Shown: positions 24,708 through 32,775 of the stretch, one piece after another
Position numbering within the stretch: position 1 is the first letter of the stretch
How the letters are laid out: each line of letters begins with the position of its first letter
Assembly (NCBI RefSeq): GCF_900105715.1
Contig: NZ_FNRY01000001.1
Location: 2,046,001 to 2,110,000 of the forward strand
Reading direction: 5' to 3'
Source of the DNA: Paramicrobacterium humi
GTDB lineage: Bacteria > Actinomycetota > Actinomycetes > Actinomycetales > Microbacteriaceae
Length of the DNA stretch: 64,000 nt
Program-made: the position numbers and the translations under genes
The notes under the pieces: generated by a model
Seen by the model: only the letters and a program-made list of their open reading frames with translations
The model's database searches: none
Told to the model about the DNA's origin: nothing

Positions 24708-26192
24708 TTAGAAGAGTGGCTTGTCCGGGTAGTCCTTCCCGTCGGTCGCGTCAGCGTCGTCGGTTTTGGTGTCGGTGAACCACGACTCGTCATCGGGATT
24801 CGGTTCGTCGGCGAATCCATCGTGCTCGCCTTCCTCGTCGCCGAGGTCGGGCTCGGGCATCTCGGTCTCGTCGCATTCGTCGAGGGCCTGGAATCCGACA
24901 TTGGTGGAGCGTCGGATGCGGTACTTCTGTCCGAGGGGTGAGGTCCAGATGATGGTCCCGTCGTCGCCGCGTTCGACTTGCCAGGTGCTCGAATGTTTCA
25001 GTACGTGGTGGCGTCTGCACAGCGGGTTCAGGTTCTCGAGGTCGGTGGTGCCGCCGTCTTGCCAGGCGAGGATGTGGTCCACATCACATTGCCGTGCGGG
25101 TCGGTTGCAGCCGGGGAAGCCGCAGACCTTGTCTCTGACTTCGATGGTCTTTCGCAGGTCGGCGGGGACGGCGTAGCGGTCTCTGCCGACGGAGAGGACG
25201 GCTCCGGTTTCGGGGTGGGTGAGCAGCCTTGTGAAGCTTGGGGCTTGGGCGGCGAGCCGGCGGGCGGTGTCGGGGTTGATCGGCCCGTACCCGTCGAGTT
25301 CTGCCGGTTCCTCACTGTGCCCGAGGAGGGTCATCACCGGGACGGTGACATGCACCGTCGGCCGGATCGCCCCGGTTCGCCCGGCGAAGAGCGGCTGCCC
25401 GTCGCCGGCACCCTCACCGCTGTCGCGACCGGTGGTAGCTCCAGTTGTGAGCCCGTTCATGGTGGCGTCGGTGAGAACGTCGGCGGTGAGTTGCCCGATG
25501 GTGCGCTGATCGCCGGTTTTGCGCAGGCTCTTGGCGGTGGTGTGGCAGGCGTTATAAATGCTCTGGGTTACCTCGACGGGGGCGTAGAGGGCGAGCCAGC
25601 CCATTCCGTCCGGGGCGTTCCAGTGCTCCACCCGCCGATCTGAAGCTGCCGCCTCGTGGCGTTGCAGGCTGGTTTCCGGGTGCAGGCTCTCGCGCAGGGC
25701 GAGGGCCTTGTTCTTGAACTGCGGCGGCGTGGAGGTTTTCGCCAGCGTGAGGGCGACCTGCTCGAATGCCGCCCGATCCTGTGTGGAGAGCCCGGTGGCC
25801 TGGTCGATGAGCGTGCGGGCGTGCTGGTACGTGATCACCCCCTCACCGAGTGCTTCTAGGGTGGCGGGGAGTTCCGTGGTGAGGGTTTCGGCGGTGCCGA
25901 GCATCGAGGTGATCATCGGCTGCGACAACCGCATCTTCGCCGCCAGTTCCCCGGCGAGGGCGGAACGCACAACCTCCTGCGTCTTCGTCGTGTCCGTGTC
26001 GGAGGCGACGAACAGGTCACGGTTCGCCGTCGCATGGTCCAGAAGATCCGCGAGCATCATCGACACCTGCGCCTGCACCACGGCGAGAAGCTGATACTGC
26101 TCAGAGATATCTTCGACCATCACCGCCAGTTTCCCGATCCGGGAGTCGCGGCTTCCGGGTGGGTGTTTATCGTCATCGTTGAGGATTACCAT
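24708..26192 (-). CDS. DUF222/HNH endonuclease-type protein, copy 1
   Basis: A 494-residue protein of the 13E12 repeat family: an N-terminal DUF222 domain (about 30-340) and a C-terminal HNH nuclease domain. The HNH zinc/metal motifs are CGFPGCNRPARQCDVDHIL and NLNPLCRRHHVLKH. Cellular role unknown; the family is multicopy in actinobacteria and may be mobile. I chose ATG 26192; the open frame continues to 26225 through a conserved leader. It is close kin to the gene at 49478-50914, with which it shares a leader at identical spacing. It splits the flagellar cluster between flgE and flbD. Confidence 0.9.
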   Translation of the reverse strand: MVILNDDDKHPPGSRDSRIGKLAVMVEDISEQYQLLAVVQAQVSMMLADLLDHATANRDLFVASDTDTTKTQEVVRSALAGELAAKMRLSQPMITSMLGTAETLTTELPATLEALGEGVITYQHARTLIDQATGLSTQDRAAFEQVALTLAKTSTPPQFKNKALALRESLHPETSLQRHEAAASDRRVEHWNAPDGMGWLALYAPVEVTQSIYNACHTTAKSLRKTGDQRTIGQLTADVLTDATMNGLTTGATTGRDSGEGAGDGQPLFAGRTGAIRPTVHVTVPVMTLLGHSEEPAELDGYGPINPDTARRLAAQAPSFTRLLTHPETGAVLSVGRDRYAVPADLRKTIEVRDKVCGFPGCNRPARQCDVDHILAWQDGGTTDLENLNPLCRRHHVLKHSSTWQVERGDDGTIIWTSPLGQKYRIRRSTNVGFQALDECDETEMPEPDLGDEEGEHDGFADEPNPDDESWFTDTKTDDADATDGKDYPDKPLF

Positions 26193-26579
26193 GGGTCTAC
26201 TCTGCCAGCACCCACCGACATTCACTCGAACACAACTACGAAACTGGATAAGTCAGAGTGCACGGGACCTGTGGAGGAGAAATCGACGCCAGCGGCTCAG
26301 CGAGCAGCTCCACAAGACGGCTCGGCGAGGCAGCTCAGCGGCGCTGCTCGGCAGTGTCGCGGGTTGCCCGAGGGTCGCGCGGGCGGTCAGGGGCTTGCGC
26401 GTTGGGCGTGGCCCGAGGGCCGCGCGGGCGGTGAGGGCGCTCGCGCATTGCGGGAGCGGCATCCGATGGACCTGAATCATGACACCGACCGCCGACGTTC
26501 GTCGGATCCTCAGCGCAAGCCGGCGAGACCCCTTCACAAACGCTGCAGAACGGCGAGCACAACGCCGCAGAAACGGAAG
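26193..26579. other. non-coding spacer between HNH gene and flgE
   Basis: No convincing gene. It holds the DUF222 leader shared with copy 2 (CACCCACCGACATT at 26209-26222; TCGAAC-ACAA-CTACGA at 26226-26241; a 20-base block at 26268-26287) and a direct repeat of 27 bases with two differences (26366-26392 and 26411-26437, period 45). The rest shows nothing recognisable. Confidence 0.6.
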
Positions 26580-26609
26580 ACGGGCGACTGCCCCCACGGC
26601 GTCGCCCGT
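26580..26609 (-). terminator. terminator after flgE
   Basis: ACGGGCGAC (26580-26588) and GTCGCCCGT (26601-26609) form a perfect 9-bp stem with a 12-base loop, 20 bases beyond the flgE stop. In the flgE direction it is followed by CTTCCGTTTCT. It probably ends the flgB-flgE transcription unit. Confidence 0.7.
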
Positions 26610-26621
26610 CTCTCCTCTTCT

Positions 26622-26648
26622 CTATCGGCTACCGCTTCAGGTTCGTCA
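26622..26648 (-). promoter_or_regulatory. sigma-28-like site overlapping the flgE stop
   Basis: Minus strand: TGACGAAC-N11-GCCGATAG. The -10 half is identical to that of fliC and flgN. It would start RNA about 10 bases before the terminator stem, facing the HNH gene. It may be a relic of a promoter that once served the next flagellar unit, or a chance match. Confidence 0.3.
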
Positions 26649-27792
26649 GCTCCTGAAGCACTTCATCGCTCGTGGTGATGATGCGGGCGTTCGCCTGGAA
26701 ACCCCGCTGCGCGACGATGAGGTTCGTGAACTCCTGCGAGAGGTCGACGTTCGACATCTCGAGCACGCCGCTCACGAGGCCGCCCATGCCGTCGGTGCCG
26801 GCCGTGCCGACGGTCACGGCGCCAGAGTTGACGGTCGGGCGGTATTGCGAGGAGCCGGCCTTCTCGAGTCCGCCCGGGTTCACGAACGAGGCGAGGGCGA
26901 CGCGCGCGAGCACCTGGGTTTCGCCGTTGCTGAAGGTGCCCACGAGGCTGCCGTCGTCGGATAGGGCGTAGGACTCGAGAGTTCCCGCGGGGTGGCCGTT
27001 CGCCGTGATCGCGGTCGTGGAGAGCTCCGCGTACCCGGTGATCTTGGAGAGGTCGACCTCGATCGGTCCGGCGGTGAAGGCTCCGCCGCCCGTGAGCACT
27101 CCGTCGTTGAAGGTCAGTGTCGTCGCGGTGGTCGTGCCGCCGTCGGTCGAAACGCCCCAGCCGCCAGCCGTGCGCGTGAACGTGAGGGTGAGGGTGTCGG
27201 ACGTGCCCTCGTTGTCATACACCGTGACGTCGCGAACGAGCGAGTCGCCCACCGGAGTCTCGGATGGCAGGTTCCCCGTGACGGATGCCGAGTTCGAGGC
27301 GGTCGCGGGGGAGACCGCGCCGACGGGCAGAGTGATGTTGCCCGTCGCGCTGCCCGGCGTGATGACGCCGCTCTGCGCCGTCCAGCCCTGCACGAACGCA
27401 CCGTCGGCAGTGACCATGCGGCCCTGAGGATCGAACGAGAAGCCGCCGTTGCGGGTGTAGAGGGTCGAGCCGCCGTTGCGGACGATGAAGAACCCGTCGC
27501 CGTCGATCATGAGGTCGGTGGGCACGCCCGTCGACTGCGCGGCGCCCTGCGCGAAGTTCGTCGAGATGCCGGCGACCTGCACGCCGAGGCCGACCTGGGC
27601 GGGGTTCGACCCGCCGACGTCCTGCTGCGGAAGCCGCGAGTTCTTGACGAGCTGCGAGAGCGTGTCCTGGAACTGCACCGACGAGGCCTTGAAGGCGGTG
27701 GTGTTGACGTTGGCTATGTTGTTGCCGGTCACGTCGAGCATCGTCTGGTGTGAGCGAAGCCCTGAGATGCCGGAGTACAGCGAGCGGAGCAT
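26629..27792 (-). CDS. flgE: flagellar hook protein FlgE
   Basis: Hook subunit, 387 aa. Rod/hook signatures are present at the N-terminus (LYSGISGLRSHQTMLDVTGN, NIANVNTTAFK) and the C-terminus (EMSNVDLSQEFTNLIVAQRG, FQANARIITTSDEVLQELTN), with FlgE-type mid-protein DGDGFFIVRNGG and LYTRNGGFSFDPQGRMV. The ATG lies 19 bases after flgD. Its stop is followed by a terminator, after which the flagellar order is interrupted by the HNH gene. Confidence 0.96.
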   Translation of the reverse strand: MLRSLYSGISGLRSHQTMLDVTGNNIANVNTTAFKASSVQFQDTLSQLVKNSRLPQQDVGGSNPAQVGLGVQVAGISTNFAQGAAQSTGVPTDLMIDGDGFFIVRNGGSTLYTRNGGFSFDPQGRMVTADGAFVQGWTAQSGVITPGSATGNITLPVGAVSPATASNSASVTGNLPSETPVGDSLVRDVTVYDNEGTSDTLTLTFTRTAGGWGVSTDGGTTTATTLTFNDGVLTGGGAFTAGPIEVDLSKITGYAELSTTAITANGHPAGTLESYALSDDGSLVGTFSNGETQVLARVALASFVNPGGLEKAGSSQYRPTVNSGAVTVGTAGTDGMGGLVSGVLEMSNVDLSQEFTNLIVAQRGFQANARIITTSDEVLQELTNLKR

Positions 27793-27811
27793 TGTGCTGC
27801 CTTTCTGTGGA

Positions 27812-28231
27812 TCAGGATGCGGTCGAAATGCCCGAGACGGCGTCGAGCGGGACGGTGGTGTCGCCGATGGTGACCTGGGGCACCGAACCGGCGAAGGAGA
27901 CGGAGGTCACGAGGCCCGACTGCTCGACACCGTCGGCGTCGAGATAGGTGGCCTGCTGGCCCACGAGCGCCGCGGCGGTCTGCCGCATGCTCAGGGCGAA
28001 GTTCTCGGTCGACGTCGTCGACATGGCGGTGAGCTGCTCCATCATGGCGAGCTGCGTCGTCTGCGAGATCATCTCGTTCGTGTTCATGGGGGAGCTCGGG
28101 TCCTGGTTCTTCAGCTGCGCCACGAGCAGCTTCATAAACACCTCGGAGTCGAGCGTCTGCTTGCGTTCGGGCACGGGCGTCTGCAGCGAGGCGGCGGAGC
28201 CGGTCGCCTGTACGGCGTCGACGGGTGGCAT
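27812..28231 (-). CDS. flgD: hook capping protein FlgD
   Basis: Scaffold that caps the growing hook, 139 aa, which is short for FlgD and probably lacks the C-terminal Ig-like/tudor part. The conserved N-terminal region is clear: LDSEVFMKLLVAQLKNQDPS, PMNTNEMISQTTQLAMMEQL. The C-terminal segment GQQATYLDADGV...VTSVSFAG matches the first tudor-like strand set. It sits between fliK and flgE, the standard position. Confidence 0.93.
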   Translation of the reverse strand: MPPVDAVQATGSAASLQTPVPERKQTLDSEVFMKLLVAQLKNQDPSSPMNTNEMISQTTQLAMMEQLTAMSTTSTENFALSMRQTAAALVGQQATYLDADGVEQSGLVTSVSFAGSVPQVTIGDTTVPLDAVSGISTAS

Positions 28232-28246
28232 GTCTGGTCCTTCCGG

Positions 28247-29722
28247 TCAGGCGAAGAGGTCGATGGAGGTGGATGACGGATGCCGCCCGGCAGCGCCCGG
28301 CGCGTGCGCGGCCGTCTCGGCCGCAGCCTGCAGCGGGCCGCGCCGCGTATCGCCCGGGCTGGCCGGGCCCTGCTGTGCGGAGCCGTGTCCTTGCCCGTGC
28401 CCGGACTGGCCGTGCTGCCCGGACTGCCCGTGCTGCCCCGCGGACGCGGAGCTCTGCTGGCCGGCCCACGCCTGCTGGCCGACGCCGCTCTGCGGGCTCT
28501 GCTGCCCCGCCGAGGCGTCGCCGGTTCCGAGGGCGAGCGAGGCGCCGGGCGCGGCGACAGCGAGATCACGGCGCAGGTCGACGAGGATGTGCCGCAGCGC
28601 ATCCCGCCCGGCGTCCGACGGGGAGAACAGCTCGAGATGGATCGCGCCGCCCGCGATGTGCGCGCGCACCGTCACGGGGCCGAGGTTCTCGGGCGACACG
28701 GTGAGCGTCACCTGGTGGTCGCCGTCGCCCGACTGCGCGAGCGCGACAATCGGCTGCGCGAGCTGTGGGGCGAGCTGTGGTGGGGCGGCAGGTCGAGGGG
28801 CGGAGGCCGCTGCGGCCGGCGCCGCGGCGGGCACCGTGCCCTGCGCGCCCTGCACCGCGGCGGGAGCACTCGCTCCCGCAGCCTCGCTTCCGCCTTCACT
28901 TGCCGCAAGTGGCTGCGTGCGCGCCGATTCCGAGCCATTTGCGGCAACCGAAGCGTCGGAGGGAGCGGAGGACACAGCGCTCGGCGGCTCGGGGGCGCCG
29001 GTGCTCGCCGGTGCCGGTGGCGTTGCGGCGGCCGGAGTGCGGGCGGTGGCGCTAGCGGGCGCGGCCGCGGAGGGCTGGGCGCCGGCCGTCGAGGACGTCG
29101 CCGCCGCGGGAGACGACGTGGCGGAGGGGGCGTTCGGGGCCGTCACCGGATCCTCGGCTGGCGCCGCACTCGGTTCAGCGACCGCAGCGAATGCGACGGG
29201 GCTGGGGGCTGCGGCGACAGCGGTCTCGGACACCTGGATCACGTCGAGCGTCGGAGCCGAGCCTGCGGCATCGACAGTGCCGGCGACGACGGACTCACCT
29301 GTTACGTCAGCATCCGCAGTTGCGGAATCGCCCGTGCTGAGATCGTCGTTGCGGGAAGCTTCCTCTGAGGGCGGCCCATCGGTCGTCGCCGTCGGGGGAA
29401 GCTGGCCGATGACGAGCCCGGGAGCGCCGGAGGCCGGCTGGGAAGACGGCGCCGTGTCCGGAACGCCGGCGTCGCCCGTGTCGACGGATAGAGCCGGGTC
29501 CGTAGCGGTCTGGTGTTCCGCGGGCTTCGCCTCTTCGGTGGCCGCTCCGTCGGCGGCCGCCCGCGGAGCCGCCGGAGTTGCCGGAGTCGCCGCGGTGAGC
29601 GCCGAGTTCAGCGCCTCGTCGAATGCCGAGGCGGAGCCCGCACTCACGGTGCTCGCGCCGGTTGCGCCGGAGGTGGGGCGGCCGGCGGGAGCGGCGGGGG
29701 TCAACGTGCCGATGAGGGTCAT
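28247..29722 (-). CDS. fliK: flagellar hook-length control protein FliK
   Basis: Secreted molecular ruler that sets hook length and triggers FlhB switching (491 aa). Most of the protein is Ala/Pro/Ser/Thr-rich and disordered, as usual. The C-terminal Flg_hook domain (about 325-420) contains VTLTVSPENLGPVTVRAHIA and IHLELFSPSDAGRDALRHIL. A Gly/Gln/His-rich repeat (GQHGQSGQHGQSGHGQGHG) follows near the end. The start overlaps the P60 hydrolase stop. Confidence 0.9.
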   Translation of the reverse strand: MTLIGTLTPAAPAGRPTSGATGASTVSAGSASAFDEALNSALTAATPATPAAPRAAADGAATEEAKPAEHQTATDPALSVDTGDAGVPDTAPSSQPASGAPGLVIGQLPPTATTDGPPSEEASRNDDLSTGDSATADADVTGESVVAGTVDAAGSAPTLDVIQVSETAVAAAPSPVAFAAVAEPSAAPAEDPVTAPNAPSATSSPAAATSSTAGAQPSAAAPASATARTPAAATPPAPASTGAPEPPSAVSSAPSDASVAANGSESARTQPLAASEGGSEAAGASAPAAVQGAQGTVPAAAPAAAASAPRPAAPPQLAPQLAQPIVALAQSGDGDHQVTLTVSPENLGPVTVRAHIAGGAIHLELFSPSDAGRDALRHILVDLRRDLAVAAPGASLALGTGDASAGQQSPQSGVGQQAWAGQQSSASAGQHGQSGQHGQSGHGQGHGSAQQGPASPGDTRRGPLQAAAETAAHAPGAAGRHPSSTSIDLFA

Positions 29723-30414
29723 GAGCCCACCGCCTGCGAGAAGCCGCTCCGCATGAGCGCGAGCAGCTGCGACGGCGACGCGCCCGCCGTCGTGCCCGCG
29801 CCGCCGAGGCCGAGCGTGCTGAGGAGGGAACCGTCGACGCCCGCCGTGCCCGCCACCGACGCGGAGGCGCTTGCCGCGCTCGCGCTCGGCACGACGCGTC
29901 GGATCGTGGAGATGTCCGAGGGCTTCAGGTAGTTGTCAACGAGCTGCACGTTCTTGCCCGGGCGGGGAGCGTGGATGATCTTGCCGTCACCGGCGTAAAT
30001 CACGATGTGGCCCTCGCCCTTGACGACGAGCAGGTCGCCGGGCTGCGCCTGGTCGAGGGACGGAACCTCGACGCCGATGTCGGCCTGGTCCTGCACGACG
30101 CGGGGAGCGTCGATGCCGAGGTCGGCGAGCACGCGCTGCACGAGACCGGAGCAGTCCATGCCGTTCGCGTCCTCCCCGCCGAAGACGTAGGGCACGCCGA
30201 GGTACTTCTTCGCGCCCTCCACGATGTCGTTCCCGGTCACGGCGCCCGACTGGCCGGTGGCGCCGAGCGCCGCGTCGAGGGCGTTCGCGAACGAGGCCGA
30301 CGTCGCGGCCGACGTGCCGGAGGTCGCGGCATCCGTCGCCTGAATTCCCGTGGTGAGCTGCTGCAGCTGGGCTTCGATGTCGGTGATGCGCTGAAGCGCG
30401 ACGGCCATGGTCAT
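29719..30414 (-). CDS. NlpC/P60 flagellar peptidoglycan hydrolase
   Basis: Likely opens the wall for rod assembly, replacing FlgJ of proteobacteria (231 aa). The NlpC/P60 domain (about 65-180) has the catalytic Cys in MDCSGLVQRVLADLG and His in KGEGHIVIYAGDGKIIHAPR. The N-terminus is a short coiled segment (LQRITDIEAQLQQLTTG) without an ordinary signal peptide, so export through the flagellar apparatus is plausible. The C-terminal tail is low complexity. I took ATG 30414, which overlaps the fliJ stop; ATG 30408 is an alternative. Confidence 0.88.
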   Translation of the reverse strand: MTMAVALQRITDIEAQLQQLTTGIQATDAATSGTSAATSASFANALDAALGATGQSGAVTGNDIVEGAKKYLGVPYVFGGEDANGMDCSGLVQRVLADLGIDAPRVVQDQADIGVEVPSLDQAQPGDLLVVKGEGHIVIYAGDGKIIHAPRPGKNVQLVDNYLKPSDISTIRRVVPSASAASASASVAGTAGVDGSLLSTLGLGGAGTTAGASPSQLLALMRSGFSQAVGS

Positions 30415-30833
30415 GACTCGGTCTCCGTCCATCTCGAGGTGGCGATCTCGTCGATCGCGGCCTGCTCGTCGGCGAGCTCGCGCTTCTGCTCGCGCTCGTC
30501 GTGGGCGGCCTCGAGCTTCTCGAGGCCGAGGGCGTTGCGCTTGGCGGCGCTGTGCGCGGCGCGCGCCTCGTCGAGGCGGCGGCGCTGCTCGGCCTGCAGG
30601 TTCGTGAGCTCGGCGAGCTGGCTGCGCGCGGCGACGCGGGACGCGGCGATCGCGGCGAGGGTGCGCACGTCGACGGCGTCGGTTCCCGTGGCGGCGAGGG
30701 CGGCGCGGGCCTGCCGGTCGCGCGCGGCCATCTGCCGCGCCTCGATGTTGGCGCGGGCGAGGTTCTCGGCGGCCTGGCGCTCCTGGATGCTGCGCAGCCG
30801 CAGCAGCCCGGCGAGGGAGAAGGCGCGGCTCAT
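30411..30833 (-). CDS. fliJ: flagellar export protein FliJ
   Basis: Coiled-coil export component that links the FliI ATPase to FlhA (140 aa). Almost the whole chain is charged helix (LARANIEARQMAARDRQARA, LQAEQRRRLDEARAAHSAAK). FliJ is poorly conserved; the call rests on coiled-coil character and position directly after fliI. The ATG at 30833 overlaps the fliI stop; the longer frame upstream is a shadow of fliI. Confidence 0.85.
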   Translation of the reverse strand: MSRAFSLAGLLRLRSIQERQAAENLARANIEARQMAARDRQARAALAATGTDAVDVRTLAAIAASRVAARSQLAELTNLQAEQRRRLDEARAAHSAAKRNALGLEKLEAAHDEREQKRELADEQAAIDEIATSRWTETES

Positions 30834-32131
30834 GCGGCACCCCCGAACGCGGACACGAGGTTCTCGAGCTGCAGCCACGCGCCGGCGGCATCCGAGCGCT
30901 CGTCCATCGCCTGGGTGAGGAAGGCGGCGATCTGCCGCTCGTTCGCGACAGCGGCATCCACCTGGGGGTTCGCGCCGGGCTGGTAAGCGCCCACGTCGAT
31001 GAGGTCCTTCGCCTGGCGCTTCGCCGCGAGAACCGTGCGCAGGGCTGTCGCGAGGCGGCGCTGCTCGGACGTCGTCACCTTGCCGGCGACGCGGGAGACG
31101 GAGCCGAGCACGTCGATCGCGGGGAAGTGGCCCGTGACGGCGAGGGAGCGGTCGAGCACGACGTGGCCGTCGAGGATGGAGCGGGCGGCATCGGCGATGG
31201 GCTCGTTGTGGTCGTCGCCGTCGACGAGCACGGTGTACAGGCCCGTGATGGAGCCCGCGTGCTCCGTTCCCGCGCGCTCGAGCAGCCGCGCGAGAACCGA
31301 GAAGGTCGACGGCGGATAGCCGCGCGTCGCCGGCGGCTCGCCCGCGGAGAGGCCGATCTCGCGCTGCGCCATCGCGACGCGGGTGAGGGAGTCCATCATG
31401 AGCATCGCGTGGGCGCCCTCGTCGCGGAAGTCCTCGGCGATGCGCGTGGCGACGAAGGCGGCGCGCAGCCGCGCCATCGCCGGCTCGTCGGAGGTCGAGA
31501 CGATGACGACGGAGCGCGCGAGGCCGTCGGGACCGAGGTCGTCTTCGATGAACTCGCGCACCTCGCGGCCGCGCTCGCCGACGAGCGCGATGACCGAGAC
31601 CTCGGCGGAGGTGCCGCGCGCGATCATCGACATGAGCGAGGACTTGCCGACGCCGGACCCGGCGAACAGGCCGAGGCGCTGGCCGAGGCCGGCGGTGACG
31701 AGGGTGTCGAGGGCGCGCACGCCGAGCGAGAGCGGCGCGGTGATGCGGCTGCGGCCCATGACGGACGGCGTATCGTGGTCGAGCGTCACGCGTGGGGCGC
31801 CGACGAGCGGGCCTTTGCCGTCGATGGGGCGGCCGAGCCCGTCGAGAACGCGGCCGAGCAGCGCGCGCCCCGTGGGAACGAGCAGGGGTCGGCCGTCGGA
31901 GCGCGCCTCGGCGCCGACCGTGAGGCCGGTGACGGGGGCGAGCGGCATGCACGTGAGCCGCTCGCGCGTGGTCGCGACGACTTCGGCGGGCACGCCGTCG
32001 CCGATCGTGACGAGGTCGCCGACGGCGCCGTTCAGGCCGCGCAGCTCGACGCCGAGTCCGAGCACCTTCGACACCTGGCCGACCCGTTCGGGGCGGGCAG
32101 CGGCGAGGGCGGCGGGCCAGGCGGTCGTCAT
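30830..32131 (-). CDS. fliI: flagellum-specific export ATPase FliI
   Basis: Hexameric ATPase of the export apparatus (433 aa). Walker A is GLFAGSGVGKSSLMSMIARG, the Walker B region is HAMLMMDSLTRVAMAQREIG, and a further family signature is GYPPSTFSVLARLLERAGT. The N-terminal beta-barrel domain is present. It overlaps fliH at its start and fliJ at its end. Confidence 0.97.
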   Translation of the reverse strand: MTTAWPAALAAARPERVGQVSKVLGLGVELRGLNGAVGDLVTIGDGVPAEVVATTRERLTCMPLAPVTGLTVGAEARSDGRPLLVPTGRALLGRVLDGLGRPIDGKGPLVGAPRVTLDHDTPSVMGRSRITAPLSLGVRALDTLVTAGLGQRLGLFAGSGVGKSSLMSMIARGTSAEVSVIALVGERGREVREFIEDDLGPDGLARSVVIVSTSDEPAMARLRAAFVATRIAEDFRDEGAHAMLMMDSLTRVAMAQREIGLSAGEPPATRGYPPSTFSVLARLLERAGTEHAGSITGLYTVLVDGDDHNEPIADAARSILDGHVVLDRSLAVTGHFPAIDVLGSVSRVAGKVTTSEQRRLATALRTVLAAKRQAKDLIDVGAYQPGANPQVDAAVANERQIAAFLTQAMDERSDAAGAWLQLENLVSAFGGAA

Positions 32132-32775
32132 GCCGGCTCCTCGGCTTGTGCGGCGTCCGAGCTGGTGTCGGCGCTGGCGAGGGCGGCGCGGGCGCGCTCG
32201 AACGCGGCGCCGAGTCGCGCGTCGACGAAGCCGTCGTCGAGCACGGTGAGGGCGTCGCCGGCGGAGAGTGTCGGGTCGATCGTGAGAGTGACGGATGCCG
32301 GCACGGCCTCGTGCCGGCCCAGGGCCTCCGCGTCGACCGCGCTCAGCCGCACCTCGTGCACGTCGGCGGGTTCGACCGTGAGCAGGGCGCGGTGCAGGGC
32401 GTTGCGGGCGGAGTCCTCCGCATCGGACAGCTCGCGAGCGACGACCGCGGTCGCGAGCTCGACGGCGAGATTCTCGAGCCGCTGCTGCGCGACGGCGGCG
32501 AGCTGCTCCGCGCGCCGGCCGAGCGCCGCGGCGGCGGCATCCAGAACCCCGATGGCCTCGTCGATCTGGCGGCGCCCGTCGGCCAGCAGCTCCCGCAGCT
32601 CGACCTCGATCGCATCGCGCTGAGCGGCGGCAGCGCGGGCGGCGACGCGCATGCCCTCGGCGTGGCCCGCGGCGAAGCCGCGACTGCGGGCGCGCTCGAG
32701 CTCCTGCTGGGCGCCGCGGCCCGCGATCGCGGGGAAGACGGCCGGGGCGAAGGCGACGGGGTGCTCAGTAGACAT
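32128..32775 (-). CDS. fliH: flagellar assembly protein FliH
   Basis: Regulator and stator-like partner of FliI (215 aa). It is Ala/Arg-rich and helical, with the family pattern RARSRGFAAGHAEGMRVAAR near the N-terminus and a C-terminal domain (VTLTIDPTLSAGDALTVLDD). It overlaps fliG by 11 bases and fliI by 4. Confidence 0.88.
   Translation of the reverse strand: MSTEHPVAFAPAVFPAIAGRGAQQELERARSRGFAAGHAEGMRVAARAAAAQRDAIEVELRELLADGRRQIDEAIGVLDAAAAALGRRAEQLAAVAQQRLENLAVELATAVVARELSDAEDSARNALHRALLTVEPADVHEVRLSAVDAEALGRHEAVPASVTLTIDPTLSAGDALTVLDDGFVDARLGAAFERARAALASADTSSDAAQAEEPA

Noticed and set aside
27948-29756. A 602-codon plus-strand open frame opposite fliK/flgD
   Set aside because: Low-complexity Ala/Ser/Cys-rich translation mirrors the repeat-rich fliK gene. 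No start signal and no family.
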